A stretch of 64,000 bases of DNA from Thauera propionica. Its GTDB lineage: Bacteria > Pseudomonadota > Gammaproteobacteria > Burkholderiales > Rhodocyclaceae. The translations under genes were made by a program, and so were the position numbers. The stretch lies in contig NZ_NOIH01000008.1 of NCBI RefSeq assembly GCF_002245655.1, positions 124,001-188,000 on the forward strand. Direction: 5' to 3'. The notes beneath the pieces are model-generated. The model saw only the letters and a program-made list of their open reading frames with translations, had not been told where the DNA came from and did no database searches. Every line of letters starts with the position of its first letter. The first letter of the stretch is position 1. Positions 39,084-50,315 of the stretch are shown piece by piece.

Positions 39084-40154
39084 TCAGGGGCGTTCGGTCG
39101 TCAGGACGGTTCCAAGCCAGTGCCGCGTCACATCTAGCATGCGGCTGGCGAAGCCCCATTCGTTGTCAAACCACACCACCAGGTTGAGCAGCCTTGGCCC
39201 GATCATGCGCGTCTGGCCGCCATCGACGATGGCCGAATGCGGGTCGTGGTTGAAATCGATGGAGGCGTGGGGGTCGTCCGACCAGGCGATGAGCCGGCGA
39301 TAGGCGCCCTCGCTGGCGGCGCGCAGCAGCGCGTTGATGCGTGCGGCGTCGGCATCCTCCGCCAGTTGCAGCACCATGTCGATCGCCGAGACGTTGTGCG
39401 TGGGCACGCGTATGGCCTTGGCCTGCACTTTGCCGGCCAGTTCCGGCAGCAGGCGCTCGACGCCGCGCGCGAGGCCGGTGGACACCGGAATGATCGACTG
39501 CATGGCCGAGCGCGTGCGGCGCAGGTCGGCGTGGTGGTAGCCGTCGATCAGGGGCTGGTCGTTCATTGCCGAGTGCAGCGTCGTCAGCAGCACGTTCTCC
39601 AGGCCGAGCTCGCGCTGCAACAGCGCCAGCACCGGGATGACGGCGTTGGTGGTGCAGGAAGCGTTCGACACCAGGCGAGCATCGGCGCCCAGGCCGGATT
39701 CGTTGATGCCGTAAACGATGGTCGCGTCGACGTCCTCGGCGCTGTTGCCTGGGTGCGACAGCAGCAGGCGCGGGCAGCCGGCATCGAGAAAGCGCTTGAG
39801 CGCGCTGCGGCTGCTGTACTGCCCGGAGCATTCGACGACGAGGTCGACCTCGTGGGCCGACCAGTTGACCGCCTCGGGCGTCGTGGCGTGGCTCACCTCG
39901 ATCGCATGGCCGTCGATGACCAGCCTGCCTTCGGCCGCTGCCACTTCGCCGGGGAAGCGGCCATGCGTGGAGTCGAAGCGGGTCAGGTAGGCGATGCTGG
40001 CAAGGTCCGCCGGCTCGTTGATGGCGACGACCTGGAACTGCCCGGCCAGCCCGGACTCGTGCAGCGCGCGCAGATAGCAGCGGCCGATGCGACCATAGCC
40101 GTTGATCGCAATACGGTGGGGGCGGGGCAGGGCAGGCTGGCTGGGGCGGGACAC
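39084..40154 (-). CDS. Erythrose-4-phosphate / glyceraldehyde-3-phosphate dehydrogenase-like
   Basis: A 356-aa GAPDH-fold dehydrogenase. NAD-binding INGYGRIGRCYLRA at the start, catalytic Cys in SNASCTTN, and INEPADLASIAYLTRFDSTHGRF, which resembles Epd (erythrose-4-phosphate dehydrogenase of vitamin B6 synthesis) more than glycolytic GAPDH. Since PdxJ is encoded at 4141, an Epd role in the DXP-dependent B6 route would fit. It is transcribed on the same strand as norB but lies downstream of the norB terminator. Confidence 0.82.
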   Translation of the reverse strand: MSRPSQPALPRPHRIAINGYGRIGRCYLRALHESGLAGQFQVVAINEPADLASIAYLTRFDSTHGRFPGEVAAAEGRLVIDGHAIEVSHATTPEAVNWSAHEVDLVVECSGQYSSRSALKRFLDAGCPRLLLSHPGNSAEDVDATIVYGINESGLGADARLVSNASCTTNAVIPVLALLQRELGLENVLLTTLHSAMNDQPLIDGYHHADLRRTRSAMQSIIPVSTGLARGVERLLPELAGKVQAKAIRVPTHNVSAIDMVLQLAEDADAARINALLRAASEGAYRRLIAWSDDPHASIDFNHDPHSAIVDGGQTRMIGPRLLNLVVWFDNEWGFASRMLDVTRHWLGTVLTTERP

Positions 40155-40254
40155 GTCGGATTCCGGGGGTGTTGCGGAAAGGGGAAACGGGATTCTAACG
40201 GCTGCCAGGGGGCTTCCCGCGTGGGGGACGCAAAAAGCACGCGGAGCGTGGACG

Positions 40255-40280
40255 AAAAAAGGGGCGGCCTAAGCCGCCCC
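40255..40280 (-). terminator. Rho-independent terminator of norCB
   Basis: On the minus strand GGGGCGGC pairs with GCCGCCCC (40261-40280, 4-nt loop), followed by TTTTTT at 40260-40255. It lies 55 nt after the norB stop and separates norCB from the Epd-like gene. Confidence 0.85.
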
Positions 40281-40335
40281 AACCCCTTCCCCTGGTCGCC
40301 CAGGAGTTACTGCGGAGAGACACCGGTTATCGTCG

Positions 40336-41751
<1,416 letters not shown>

Positions 41752-42177
41752 TTAGCCTTCGATGTTCGGCGGCCAGTTGGCCGTGTTGATCTCGGACGTG
41801 TACTTCAGGAAGGCGACGAGGTCGTCGAGCTCCTGGTCGGTCAGGTGGAAGTTGGGCATCTGGCGACGGCCCGGCGCACCGGTGGGCTGGCTCTGCATCC
41901 AAGCCTTGATGAATTCCGGTCCGCGGCGGGTGTAGACGTTGCCGAGTTCCGGAGCGAAGTAGGCGCCTTCACCCAGCAGGGTGTGGCAGCCCAGACAGTT
42001 GCGGGTTTCCCAGATGTGCTTGCCGGCAGCGACCTGGGGCGTGATGTTGGCCGAGTTGTCCCGCGATGGCAGTTCGCGTTCGGTGTCGAAGGTCAGCGCA
42101 AGGAACAGGAGGAAGAAGAAAACCGTTCCCCCGTAGAAGATGTTCCGCGCCATTGATTTGGTGAAAATGCCGCTCAT
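41752..42177 (-). CDS. norC: Nitric oxide reductase subunit C (cytochrome c)
   Basis: A 141-aa membrane-anchored cytochrome c, the electron-accepting subunit of cNor. One N-terminal segment (about 13-30) is followed by a periplasmic domain with CLGCH (about 61-65) in NCLGCHTLLGEGAYFAPELG and a Met ligand in RRQMPNFHLTDQE. All are typical of NorC. norB follows 36 nt after its stop. Its promoter carries a Dnr-type box. Confidence 0.96.
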   Translation of the reverse strand: MSGIFTKSMARNIFYGGTVFFFLLFLALTFDTERELPSRDNSANITPQVAAGKHIWETRNCLGCHTLLGEGAYFAPELGNVYTRRGPEFIKAWMQSQPTGAPGRRQMPNFHLTDQELDDLVAFLKYTSEINTANWPPNIEG

Positions 42178-42279
42178 CGCGCACTCCTCATCATTGGTCT
42201 CGTTTTCAGGATTGGTGTCAGTGGTCAGGGGTACAACTGAAGGGATACTGCATCCCACGGCAATGCCGATGGTGAGCGC

Positions 42280-42321
42280 ATGGTAGGGAGGGGGGGCAGC
42301 CCCCTCCATGATTTGCATCAA
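42280..42321 (-). promoter_or_regulatory. FNR/Dnr-type class II promoter of norC
   Basis: The box ATGAT-TTGC-ATCAA (42308-42321) matches TTGAT-N4-ATCAA at nine of ten bases. On the minus strand a -10-like TACCAT lies at 42285-42280, exactly 22 nt after it. The transcript would begin near 42273 with a leader of about 96 nt before norC. The same region also precedes the divergent amidase gene. Confidence 0.75.
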
Positions 42322-42402
42322 GATTGGCCAGGCGCCTGCGAGACGCGGCGGATGCCTGCGTGCAGGTGCAGAACCGCGGCACAGGCCGGGTTGGAGGGCA
42401 GC

Positions 42403-43158
42403 ATGGCAATGACGGGATGGTGGCATGGGGCGCGACGGTGGCTCGGTATGGCGGCAGTGGGACTGTGCGTCGCATCGCCTCCCAGTGCGGCAGAGATTGC
42501 CGTGGACGTCGGTCATACGCTGGTCGCGCCGGGCGCGACGAGTGCGCGCGGGCGTAGCGAGTTCGAGTTCAACCTGGATCTGGCTCGGGCATTGGTGGAG
42601 GCGCTGGAGGGACGTGGTCTTCCGGTGCGGCTGATCAACGAGGATGGCCGGATCCCGAGCCTGCAGGCTCGCCCGCAGGCCGCGTCGGGCAGCGACTTCC
42701 TGATCTCCGTGCATCACGACTCGGTCGGGGAGCACGAGCTGCGCCCCTGGGTGTGGGAAGGGCAGGCGCTGAACTACAACGATGACTTTGCCGGCCACTC
42801 GCTCTTTGTTTCACGCGATAATCCCGATACCGCGCGCAGCATCCTGTGCGCGCGAATCATCGGTGCCCGTCTGCAGCGCATGGGTTTCGTCCCGACGCAC
42901 AAGAACGGCCGCAGACGCGCCTATGCCGATACCCAGCATGCCGTGCATTACTACGATGGCCTGGCGGTGCTGCGTCATGCGCGGATGCCGGCGGTGCTGT
43001 TCGAGGCCGGGGTCATCAAGAACCGCGACGAGGAGCTGCTGCTACGCGACGAAGCGCGCATTCGCCTGATGGCCGACGGCATCGCCACCGGTCTGGCGGC
43101 CTGCCTGAGAAATGGCGTGCCGGCTGACGGCGAGGCCGAGGCGGATGCGCTGTCCTGA
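42403..43158 (+). CDS. N-acetylmuramoyl-L-alanine amidase, Amidase_3 type
   Basis: A 251-aa exported amidase that cuts the bond between muramic acid and the peptide stem. A signal peptide covers about residues 1-27. Zinc-binding and catalytic residues are visible: His in VDVGHT, Glu in ARGRSEFEFN, His in VHHDS and Glu in VLFEAGVIKNRDEE. No SPOR or AMIN domain is attached. The start at 42403 has GGAGGG upstream; an upstream in-frame extension lacks a signal peptide. It is divergent from norC. Confidence 0.88.
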   Translation: MAMTGWWHGARRWLGMAAVGLCVASPPSAAEIAVDVGHTLVAPGATSARGRSEFEFNLDLARALVEALEGRGLPVRLINEDGRIPSLQARPQAASGSDFLISVHHDSVGEHELRPWVWEGQALNYNDDFAGHSLFVSRDNPDTARSILCARIIGARLQRMGFVPTHKNGRRRAYADTQHAVHYYDGLAVLRHARMPAVLFEAGVIKNRDEELLLRDEARIRLMADGIATGLAACLRNGVPADGEAEADALS

Positions 43159-43177
43159 AGCCGCCCACGCGCGGGGC

Positions 43178-43204
43178 TAAAGATTCGCCGTTTGAGGCCG
43201 TGAG
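43178..43204 (+). promoter_or_regulatory. Sigma-28 (FliA)-like promoter of the split Aer operon
   Basis: TAAA at 43178-43181, 15 nt of spacer and GCCGTGAG at 43197-43204 fit the FliA pattern TAAA-N15-GCCGATAA. The chosen TTG start of the PAS gene lies 93 nt downstream. Confidence 0.6.
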
Positions 43205-43296
43205 TGACATTGTTGGCGGACAGTGTGGCGGCCGGGGCTCGGCATGCGCCGGAGGCCCGACAACGGGAAGGAAATCCCGAATCTGGAGAAAGACAA

Positions 43297-43824
43297 TTGA
43301 AGCCCAAGATCGCCCCGACACAGCATGAGGTGCGACTGCAGGACAGCGACCTCATCGTGTCCAAGACCGACCTTACCGGTCGCATCACCTACGTCAACCG
43401 CACCTTCATGCGCATCTCGAACTATTCGGAGTCCGAGGTGCTGGGCAAGCAGCACAACGTGGTGCGCCACCCCGACATGCCGCGCGGCGTCTATCGATTG
43501 ATGTGGGAGACGCTGAAGGACGAGCGCGAGTTCTTCGGCGTGGTCAAGAACATGACGGCCGATGGTGATTTCTACTGGGTGCTCGCCAACGTCACGCTCG
43601 ACCGTCTGCCGGATGGCGAGGTCGTGGGCTACTACTCGGTGCGGCGCAGTGTTTCGGCAGAGGCGATCGGCATCGCATCCGAGCTTTACGCCCAGATGAT
43701 GCGGATCGAGCGCGATGCGGGCGCGGCGAGCGCCCCCGAGGCCTCGCTCGCCTGGCTGCGCAGGACGCTGGCAGAGAAGACCACCGATTATGACCAGTTC
43801 GTGCTTGCGAACTGCCTCGGGTAA
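43297..43824 (+). CDS. Aer-type PAS sensor protein (PAS only)
   Basis: A 175-aa soluble protein with one PAS domain closely like the FAD-binding PAS of the energy-taxis receptor Aer: [24 protein letters not shown], then NVVRHPDMP and [17 protein letters not shown]. No membrane segment or signalling domain follows; those are in the next gene, 14 nt downstream. The TTG at 43297 is preceded by GGAGA and lies after the sigma-28 promoter, while a GTG at 43204 would overlap the promoter. It probably docks on the downstream receptor. Confidence 0.85.
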   Translation: MKPKIAPTQHEVRLQDSDLIVSKTDLTGRITYVNRTFMRISNYSESEVLGKQHNVVRHPDMPRGVYRLMWETLKDEREFFGVVKNMTADGDFYWVLANVTLDRLPDGEVVGYYSVRRSVSAEAIGIASELYAQMMRIERDAGAASAPEASLAWLRRTLAEKTTDYDQFVLANCLG

Positions 43825-43838
43825 GGACGGAGTCCACC

Positions 43839-45323
43839 ATGCCCCCCAGCTACAAAGTGTCCCGCAGCAAGGCGACGCCGTTTCTCGACCGCCAGTTCCT
43901 GATCCTCTGCGTCGTGTTTGTTCTTCTGAATATCGGCCTGTCGATCTGGGCCGTGTGGACACACGGCATGTCCGTGCCTGTCGTGATAGTGCCTCTCCTG
44001 GCGCTGGCCTTCGGCGTCTATGCCTGGCACCGCTTCCAGCGTCCGCTGAAGACGCTCAACCGTATGGAAGAGGTGATCCTGGCCGGCAGAGGCGGAAACC
44101 TGCATTATCGTGTCACCAACACCAAGGGGCTTGGGGAGATCGGCAAGGTTGCGTGGGAGCTCAATGAGTTCCTTGACATCGTCGAGTCGTATTTCAAGGA
44201 GATCAGCACCTGCTTCGAGATGGTGTCGCAGGGCAAGTACTACCGCCATGCGCTGGTGAAGGGCTTGCCCGGCCAGTTCGCGAAGTCGCTGACTGACGTG
44301 AACCGGGCGATCGTCGCCATGGAGGAGAACACCCGCTACGTCATCCGTAACCGCCTGAGCTCGCAGATGCATGCGCTGAACACCGGGAACCTGATGGGCA
44401 ACCTGAAGGGCAACCAGAGCGACCTGATCAAGATCGCCAGCGAGATGGATTCGGTGCTGAAGATCGCAGAGGACAACCGCGAAGGTGCGGGCCGGTCGAG
44501 CCAGGATGTGGTACGGATCGGCGATTCGCTAGAACGCATCAACCATCGCATGCAGGACATGACCGGTGCAGCGAACGAGCTGGGTGAGGCCAGCCGTTCG
44601 ATCGACCGTGCGGTGCACATCATTGCCGAGATCACCGACCAGACCAACCTGCTTGCCCTGAATGCGGCCATCGAGGCGGCGCGCGCTGGCGAGGTTGGCC
44701 GGGGCTTTGCCGTCGTGGCCGACGAGGTGCGCAAGCTGGCGGAGCGCACCAAGGGCGCGACCGCCGAGATCAGCCAGTTGATCGGCGGCTTCCGCGACCG
44801 GGTGGGGGCGATGGTGGAGCAGACCGCTGCCGTGGGTGAGCAGAGTGCGGCGGTAAGCGGTGAGGTTGCGGCCTTCCGCGAGCAGTTCGCCAGCGTGGCG
44901 CGCTCGTCGGAGGAGACCATCGTGCAGCTGAACCGCGCGAAGGACCTGTCCTTCGCCTCACTGGTCAAGATGGATCACATCCTCTACATGCAGAACGCCT
45001 ACGTGGCGGTCGAGACCAGGGGTGAGGGCGCGGAAGCCAGGATGGTCGAGGTGCAGCATCGCGACTGCCGTCTCGGCAAGTGGTACTACAGCGGCGAGGG
45101 CAAGGTGCAGTTCGGCGGCACGCGGTCTTATGCGGCCCTGGAACGTCCGCATCAACTGGTGCACGGCTCGGTGCACAAGGCACTGGAGGTCATCAATCAG
45201 GGGGCCGCCAATGCCGATGCGGTGCGCGAGGACATCGTGTCGGCGCTGCGCGGTGCGGAGGAAGCGAGCCGCGACGTGCTGCGGCTGATCGACGAAATGG
45301 TGACCGAGAAGCACGGCATCTGA
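43839..45323 (+). CDS. Methyl-accepting chemotaxis protein with CZB domain
   Basis: A 494-aa membrane receptor. Two membrane segments (about 20-42 and 45-65) leave almost no periplasmic loop, so the ligand is not sensed outside. After a HAMP-like region comes the receptor tip (about 262-302, [34 protein letters not shown]) and a C-terminal CZB zinc-binding domain with His380, Cys410 (HRDC), His438 and His442. The PAS sensor it needs is supplied by the previous gene. A strong terminator follows. Confidence 0.92.
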   Translation: MPPSYKVSRSKATPFLDRQFLILCVVFVLLNIGLSIWAVWTHGMSVPVVIVPLLALAFGVYAWHRFQRPLKTLNRMEEVILAGRGGNLHYRVTNTKGLGEIGKVAWELNEFLDIVESYFKEISTCFEMVSQGKYYRHALVKGLPGQFAKSLTDVNRAIVAMEENTRYVIRNRLSSQMHALNTGNLMGNLKGNQSDLIKIASEMDSVLKIAEDNREGAGRSSQDVVRIGDSLERINHRMQDMTGAANELGEASRSIDRAVHIIAEITDQTNLLALNAAIEAARAGEVGRGFAVVADEVRKLAERTKGATAEISQLIGGFRDRVGAMVEQTAAVGEQSAAVSGEVAAFREQFASVARSSEETIVQLNRAKDLSFASLVKMDHILYMQNAYVAVETRGEGAEARMVEVQHRDCRLGKWYYSGEGKVQFGGTRSYAALERPHQLVHGSVHKALEVINQGAANADAVREDIVSALRGAEEASRDVLRLIDEMVTEKHGI

Positions 45324-45342
45324 TCGAGACTCGAGCGGCCAA

Positions 45343-45384
45343 AAGAAGAAGCCCGCGCTCCTTGCAGAGCGCGGGCTTCTTCTT
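45343..45384. terminator. Strong bidirectional terminator
   Basis: An 18-bp perfect stem (45343-45360 with 45367-45384) with loop CTTGCA. The stem starts with AAGAAGAA and ends with TTCTTCTT, giving T-rich ends on both strands. It closes the plus-strand chemoreceptor transcript and the minus-strand gene that ends at 45399. Confidence 0.88.
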
Positions 45385-45398
45385 TCCGGAGAGGCCGA

Positions 45399-46487
45399 TT
45401 ACTTCGCCGTCGGCAGACGCGAGGACACGCCCTGCACGAAATAGTCCATCTTGCCGAGCGTTTCGTCGTCCATCACCGCGCCCTTGGCGAGACGCTCCTT
45501 GCCGGCCTGGTCGACGACCGGGCCGGTGAAGGGGTGGAAGCTGCCCGCCTTCATGCGCGCTTCCAGGTCCCTGGCCATCGCCTGCACGTCGGCCGGGATC
45601 GCCGGGTTGAGCGGGGCAAGGCGGATCATGCCGTCCTTGAAGCCGCCCCAGACGCGCTCGGGCTTCCAGGTGCCGGCCAGCACGTCGTTGACGGTCCTGG
45701 TGTAGAACTCGCCCCAATGGTGGGTGGTGGCGGTGAGCTGGGCCTTGGGACCGTACTTCGACATGTCCGAGTGGTAGCCGAAGGCATACATGCCCTTTTC
45801 CTCGGCAGCCTGCACGGTCGCAGTGGAATCGGTATGGTGGGTCAGCATGTCGGCGCCCTGCGAGATCAGCGTCATCGCGGCCTCGCGCTCCCTGCCCGGG
45901 TCGTACCAGCTGTTGGCCCAGATCACGCGGACCTCGACGTTGGGGTTGACGCTGCGCGCACCCATCGTGAATGCGTTGATGCCCTGCAGCACCTCGGGAA
46001 TGGGGAAGGCGCCGACGTACCCGAGCACGTTCGACTTGGTCATCTTGCCCGCGATGACGCCGTTGATGTAACGGCCTTCGTAGAAGCGGGCGTTGTAGTT
46101 GGTGAAGTTCTTGCCCGACTTGTAGCCGGTGGCATGCAGGAAGGTGACGTTGGGGAACTGCCTGGCCACGCGCTCGACGTAGTTCATGTAGCCGAAGCTC
46201 GTGGCGAACACGATCTTGCTGCCGCTGGCGGCGAACTCGCGAATCACGCGCTCGGCATCGGCACCTTCGGCCACGCTCTCGACGAAGCGGCTCTGCACCT
46301 TGTTGCCGAGAGCCTTCTCCATTTCCTTGCGGCCTTCGTCGTGCTGGAAGGTCCATCCGGCGTCGCCGATCGGGCTGACATACACGAAACCGAGCTTGGC
46401 CGGCTCCTGGGCGAAGGCGGACAGCGGCAGGCTGGCCGCAACCGCGAGGGCGGCACTGGACAGGATGAACTGGCGACGTTGCGTCAT
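45399..46487 (-). CDS. BMP family ABC-type substrate-binding protein
   Basis: A 362-aa periplasmic binding protein of the basic membrane protein (BMP/Med) family, which mostly binds nucleosides or purines. A signal peptide (about 1-27, ending AFA) precedes KLGFVYVSPIGDAGWTFQHDEGRKEMEKAL and DMLTHHTDSTATVQAAEEKG. No permease or ATPase gene is nearby, so its transporter is elsewhere or it serves sensing. The start at 46487 fits the signal peptide. Confidence 0.88.
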   Translation of the reverse strand: MTQRRQFILSSAALAVAASLPLSAFAQEPAKLGFVYVSPIGDAGWTFQHDEGRKEMEKALGNKVQSRFVESVAEGADAERVIREFAASGSKIVFATSFGYMNYVERVARQFPNVTFLHATGYKSGKNFTNYNARFYEGRYINGVIAGKMTKSNVLGYVGAFPIPEVLQGINAFTMGARSVNPNVEVRVIWANSWYDPGREREAAMTLISQGADMLTHHTDSTATVQAAEEKGMYAFGYHSDMSKYGPKAQLTATTHHWGEFYTRTVNDVLAGTWKPERVWGGFKDGMIRLAPLNPAIPADVQAMARDLEARMKAGSFHPFTGPVVDQAGKERLAKGAVMDDETLGKMDYFVQGVSSRLPTAK

Positions 46488-46568
46488 GCGGGGTCTCCGG
46501 GAGCGGGTGAAGGGGACGAACTCGGCGATTCTAACCACTTGGCGCGGCGCTGCCGCACCGTGTTTTCC

Positions 46569-47594
46569 TCAATACGCCGACGGCGACCAGTCCCGGGTGG
46601 CGCGCACGCACTCGCGCACCAGTCCGGGGCCGCGGTAGATGAGCCCGCTGTACACCTGGACCAGCGCCGCGCCGGCGTCGAGCTTGGCGCAGGCGCCGCG
46701 CCCGTCGAGAACGCCGCCGGCGGCGATGATCGGCAACTCGCCTGCGAGTGCCTGGCTCAGCTGGCGCACGACGGCCGTCGAGGCCTCGAACACCGGCGCA
46801 CCGGACAGGCCGCCCTGCTGGTCGCCGTAGCGGATGCCCTGCACCTTGTCGCGCGCAATCGTGGTGTTGGTGGCGATGACGCCGTCGATGCGGTGGCGGC
46901 GCAGCGCGTCGGCGATGTTGACCACCTGTGCCTCGTCCAGATCCGGGGCGATCTTCAGCGTCAGCGGCACGTATCGGCCGTGGGTGTCGGCCAGGCGGGT
47001 CTGCGCGGCCTTCAGGCGGCCGAGCAGGTCGTCGAGCTCCGATTCGCCCTGCAGCTGGCGCAGGTTCTTGGTGTTGGGCGAGGAGATGTTGACCGTGACG
47101 TAGCTCGCCAGCGCATAGACCTTGTCCAGGCAGGCGAGGTAGTCGTCGGCGGCGTTCTCGATCGGCGTGTCGAAGTTCTTGCCGATGTTGATGCCGAGGA
47201 TGCCCGTGAACCTGGCAGCCTTGACGTTGGCGACCAGCACGTCAACGCCGTGATTGTTGAAGCCCATGCGGTTGATGATGCCGCGCACCTCGGGCAGGCG
47301 GAACATGCGGGGCCGCGGGTTGCCGGGCTGCGGGCGGGGCGTGATGGTGCCGATCTCGATGAAGCCGAAGCCCATGCGGGCTAGGCCGTCGATGGCTTCG
47401 CCGTTCTTGTCGAGGCCGGCGGCGAGGCCGATGCGGTTGGGGAAGCGCAATCCCATCACCTCGACCGGCTTGGCGGGCTCAGGCTTGCCGGCGGGCAGCA
47501 TTCGGCCGGCGAGGTTCAGCGAGTGGATGGCGAATTCGTGGGCGGTTTCCGCGTCTAGCGAAAACAGCAGAGGGCGGGCGATGTCGTAGAGCAT
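46569..47594 (-). CDS. pyrD: Dihydroorotate dehydrogenase (quinone), class 2
   Basis: PyrD oxidises dihydroorotate to orotate and passes electrons to quinones, linking pyrimidine synthesis to the respiratory chain. The 341-aa protein has the class 2 N-terminal helical region, the [26 protein letters not shown] segment, [15 protein letters not shown] and [10 protein letters not shown], with the class 2 catalytic Ser in NISSPNT. It is the last gene of fbpC-aat-bpt-pyrD on this strand. Confidence 0.96.
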   Translation of the reverse strand: MLYDIARPLLFSLDAETAHEFAIHSLNLAGRMLPAGKPEPAKPVEVMGLRFPNRIGLAAGLDKNGEAIDGLARMGFGFIEIGTITPRPQPGNPRPRMFRLPEVRGIINRMGFNNHGVDVLVANVKAARFTGILGINIGKNFDTPIENAADDYLACLDKVYALASYVTVNISSPNTKNLRQLQGESELDDLLGRLKAAQTRLADTHGRYVPLTLKIAPDLDEAQVVNIADALRRHRIDGVIATNTTIARDKVQGIRYGDQQGGLSGAPVFEASTAVVRQLSQALAGELPIIAAGGVLDGRGACAKLDAGAALVQVYSGLIYRGPGLVRECVRATRDWSPSAY

Positions 47595-47621
47595 CGCGCG
47601 ATTGTAGCGATTCGGCCCGTG

Positions 47622-48365
47622 TCAGGCGACGTCGGGGGTGCGAGCCTCGGGCTCGAGCGGTTGCCAGCGCCCGTCCTGCAGGGCCTCGAGCGGGTGGAAG
47701 CGCTCCTTGTAGGCCATCTTGGGACTTTCGGCGATCCAGTAGCCCAGATACACGTAGGGCAGTCCGAGCCGCCGACAGGTCTCGACCTGCCACAGGATGC
47801 CGTAGGTGCCGAAGGCCGTGCCGGGCAGGTCGGGGTCGTAGAAGGTATAGACGCTGGACAGCCCGTCTTCGAGCCGGTCGATGACGCTGACCATGCGCAG
47901 CGCGGTGTCGTCGCGGAACTCGATCAGGCGCGTGTCGACGTGGCTCTGCAGCAGGAAGTGGGTGTATTGCTCTCGGTTATCGAGGTCCATGCCGCCGCCC
48001 GAATGGCGCGCGCCCTGGTAGCGCTGGTAGAGGCGGTAGTGCTCCTCGATGAAGGCCAGCGGACGCTCGACGGTGCTCAGCGTGGCGTGACGCTTCCAGG
48101 CGCGCCGCTGGCTGCGGTCGGGGTGGAACTGTTGCACCGGGATGCGGACGGGCACGCAGGCGTTGCAACTGTCGCAGTAGGGGCGGTAGGTGAATACGCC
48201 GCTGCGGCGGAAACCGCGTCGCACCAGTTCGCCGTAGATCTGGGTGTCGATCAGGTGCCCCGGGGTCGCGACCTGCGAGCGCGCGCTGCGTCCGGCAAGA
48301 TACGAGCATGCGTAGGGCGCCGTCGCATAGAACTGGATCAGGGCGTAGGGATAGTCCTTCTGCAT
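47622..48365 (-). CDS. bpt: Arginyl-tRNA--protein transferase family protein (Bpt)
   Basis: A 247-aa protein of the bacterial aspartate/glutamate leucyltransferase type, which adds leucine to N-terminal Asp or Glu and so marks proteins for ClpAP. The zinc/iron-like site [15 protein letters not shown] and the fold mark [17 protein letters not shown] are present. The start has GGAGACA upstream. It is 27 nt before pyrD and 28 nt after aat, so the two N-end-rule transferases are together. Confidence 0.92.
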   Translation of the reverse strand: MQKDYPYALIQFYATAPYACSYLAGRSARSQVATPGHLIDTQIYGELVRRGFRRSGVFTYRPYCDSCNACVPVRIPVQQFHPDRSQRRAWKRHATLSTVERPLAFIEEHYRLYQRYQGARHSGGGMDLDNREQYTHFLLQSHVDTRLIEFRDDTALRMVSVIDRLEDGLSSVYTFYDPDLPGTAFGTYGILWQVETCRRLGLPYVYLGYWIAESPKMAYKERFHPLEALQDGRWQPLEPEARTPDVA

Positions 48366-48393
48366 TGTCTCCTGCCTGCGACCATGATTCTTG

Positions 48394-49101
48394 TCAGCGC
48401 CAGTCGAGGCTCCTTGCGGCGTCTGCCGGCCATTTACCGGGCAGGCTGCCGCCCGGTGTGTGGATGGCAAGTGCCGCGCAGAAGTCGCTGCGGGGCATTT
48501 CACGCGCGCCCATCGACTGAAGATGTGCCGTGGTCATCTGGCAGTCGATCATGACATAGCCGCGAGTGCGGAGGAAACGGGCAAGGTGCGCCAGCGCAAC
48601 CTTGGACGCGTCTGACTCGCGAGAGAACATCGACTCGCCGAAGAAGACGCTCCCCAGCGCCATGCCGTACAAGCCGCCCACCAGCTTGCCATCACGCCAG
48701 CTTTCGACACTGTGTGCGACGCCCAGTTCGTGCATGCGGCAATAGGCGCGGCGCATCTCGGCGGTGATCCAGGTCCCCAGTCCGGGTTCGCGTGGCGCGG
48801 CGCAGGCGTCGATGACCTCGGCGAAGGCGGTGTCGAAACGCACCTCGAAGTGGCCGCGGCGCAAGGTCTTGCGCAGCGAGTGGCTGATGCGGATCGCGTC
48901 GGGGATCAGGACCAGGCGCGGGTGCGGACTCCACCACAGGATGGGTTCGCCCGGGTTGAACCACGGGAAGATGCCGTGCCGATAGGCCTCGATCAGCCAT
49001 TCGGGGGTCAGGGCGCCGCCGGCGGCAAGCAGGCCGTTGGGTTCGTTGAGCGCCGCGCTGACCGGCGGAAAGGCCGGTGCGCCTTCAAGCCAGGGAATCA
49101 A
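48394..49101 (-). CDS. aat: Leucyl/phenylalanyl-tRNA--protein transferase
   Basis: Aat adds Leu or Phe to N-terminal Arg or Lys of proteins, making N-degrons for ClpS-ClpAP. The 235-aa protein has the family marks [47 protein letters not shown] and [26 protein letters not shown]. It lies 7 nt after fbpC and 28 nt before bpt. Confidence 0.96.
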   Translation of the reverse strand: MIPWLEGAPAFPPVSAALNEPNGLLAAGGALTPEWLIEAYRHGIFPWFNPGEPILWWSPHPRLVLIPDAIRISHSLRKTLRRGHFEVRFDTAFAEVIDACAAPREPGLGTWITAEMRRAYCRMHELGVAHSVESWRDGKLVGGLYGMALGSVFFGESMFSRESDASKVALAHLARFLRTRGYVMIDCQMTTAHLQSMGAREMPRSDFCAALAIHTPGGSLPGKWPADAARSLDWR

Positions 49102-49108
49102 GAGCGCC

Positions 49109-50188
49109 TCAGGCCGCCGCGGCCGGCTCGTCCTGGAAGGTGATCACATGGTCGACATCCAGCCGGATGCCGATCCGCTCGCCGATCGCGTGGTTGTGGT
49201 GGCTCGGCACCAGCGACAGCACACGCGCGCCACTCGCCAGGCGCAGCGTGTACAGGATGTCGGCGCCGCGAAAGGCCTTGTGCAGCACTTCGGCCTTCAG
49301 GGGGCTGCGGTCGTCGTGCACGATGTCGTCGGGACGCAGCAGCACGTCCACCGTGCTGTCGAGGCGGCAGGTCTTGCTGCCTTCGCCGCAGAACAGCGGA
49401 CCGCTGCCGTCGAGCACGCCAAGCTCGATCTGCACCCTGCGCTCGTCGAGCATGTGACCTTCGACGAACACGCCCTGGCCGATGAAATCAGCGACGAAGC
49501 GGTTGGCCGGCTCATGGTAGAGGTTGTAGGGCGTGTCCCATTGCTGGATGCGGCCCTCGTGCATGATGCCGATCTCGTCCGCGACCGCGAAGGCTTCGTG
49601 CTGGTCGTGGGTGACGAGGATGGCGGTGGTGTCGGTGGCCTTGATGATGTCGCGCACCTCGTACGACAGGCGTTCTCGCAGGTCGACATCGAGGTTGGAG
49701 AAGGGCTCGTCGAGCAGCAGCAGGCTTGGGCGAGGCGCCAGCGCGCGCGCCAGGGCCACGCGCTGCTGCTGCCCGCCTGACATCTCGTGCGGGTACTTGT
49801 TGCCCTGCGATGACAGTCCGACGAGGCTCAGCAACTCGTCAACGCGCGCCTGGCGCACCCCTGCGCCCTCGCGGCGCAGGCCGAAGGCGATGTTGTCGGC
49901 GACCGTCAGGTGTGGGAACAGCGCGTAGTCCTGGAACACCATGCCGATGCGGCGGCGTTCGGGCGGCAGATGGGTGTTCGCATCGCTGACGACCTGCCCG
50001 CCGAGGCGGATCTCGCCCGCGGCGACGCGCTCGAAGCCGGCGATGCAGCGCAGCACGGTGGTCTTGCCGCAACCCGAGGGGCCGAGCAGGCAGCCGATCC
50101 GGCCTTTCTCGAGACCGAAGGAGAGGGCACGGACGATCCGATGCGCGCCGAAGGCGAGATCGATGTCGATGAGTTGAAGATGTGGCAT
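49109..50188 (-). CDS. fbpC: Ferric iron ABC transporter, ATP-binding protein
   Basis: A 359-aa ATPase of the FbpC/HitC type. Walker A GPSGCGKTT, signature MSGGQQQRVALARA, Walker B LLLLDEPFSNLD and the switch His in LVTHDQHEAF are present, with a C-terminal TOBE-type regulatory region (from about 240). It drives uptake of Fe3+ with the divergent permease fbpB and the binding protein fbpA. It is cotranscribed with aat, bpt and pyrD. Confidence 0.93.
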   Translation of the reverse strand: MPHLQLIDIDLAFGAHRIVRALSFGLEKGRIGCLLGPSGCGKTTVLRCIAGFERVAAGEIRLGGQVVSDANTHLPPERRRIGMVFQDYALFPHLTVADNIAFGLRREGAGVRQARVDELLSLVGLSSQGNKYPHEMSGGQQQRVALARALAPRPSLLLLDEPFSNLDVDLRERLSYEVRDIIKATDTTAILVTHDQHEAFAVADEIGIMHEGRIQQWDTPYNLYHEPANRFVADFIGQGVFVEGHMLDERRVQIELGVLDGSGPLFCGEGSKTCRLDSTVDVLLRPDDIVHDDRSPLKAEVLHKAFRGADILYTLRLASGARVLSLVPSHHNHAIGERIGIRLDVDHVITFQDEPAAAA

Positions 50189-50315
50189 CGTGGGGGCCTG
50201 TCCGGGGACTGCGCGAATTATTGCACCGCGGCGTTCCAAATGCGATCAATTATAATTCCCGGCTCAACAGGCGGCCGAGCCATCAGAAGCCAGGCCCGAA
50301 AGACACGGAATCCGA

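Noticed and set aside
50189-50315. A Fur box between fbpC and fbpB
   Set aside because: The A/T-rich AATTATAATT stretch is near, but no 7-1-7 palindrome was found; the best Fur-type site is at 55449.
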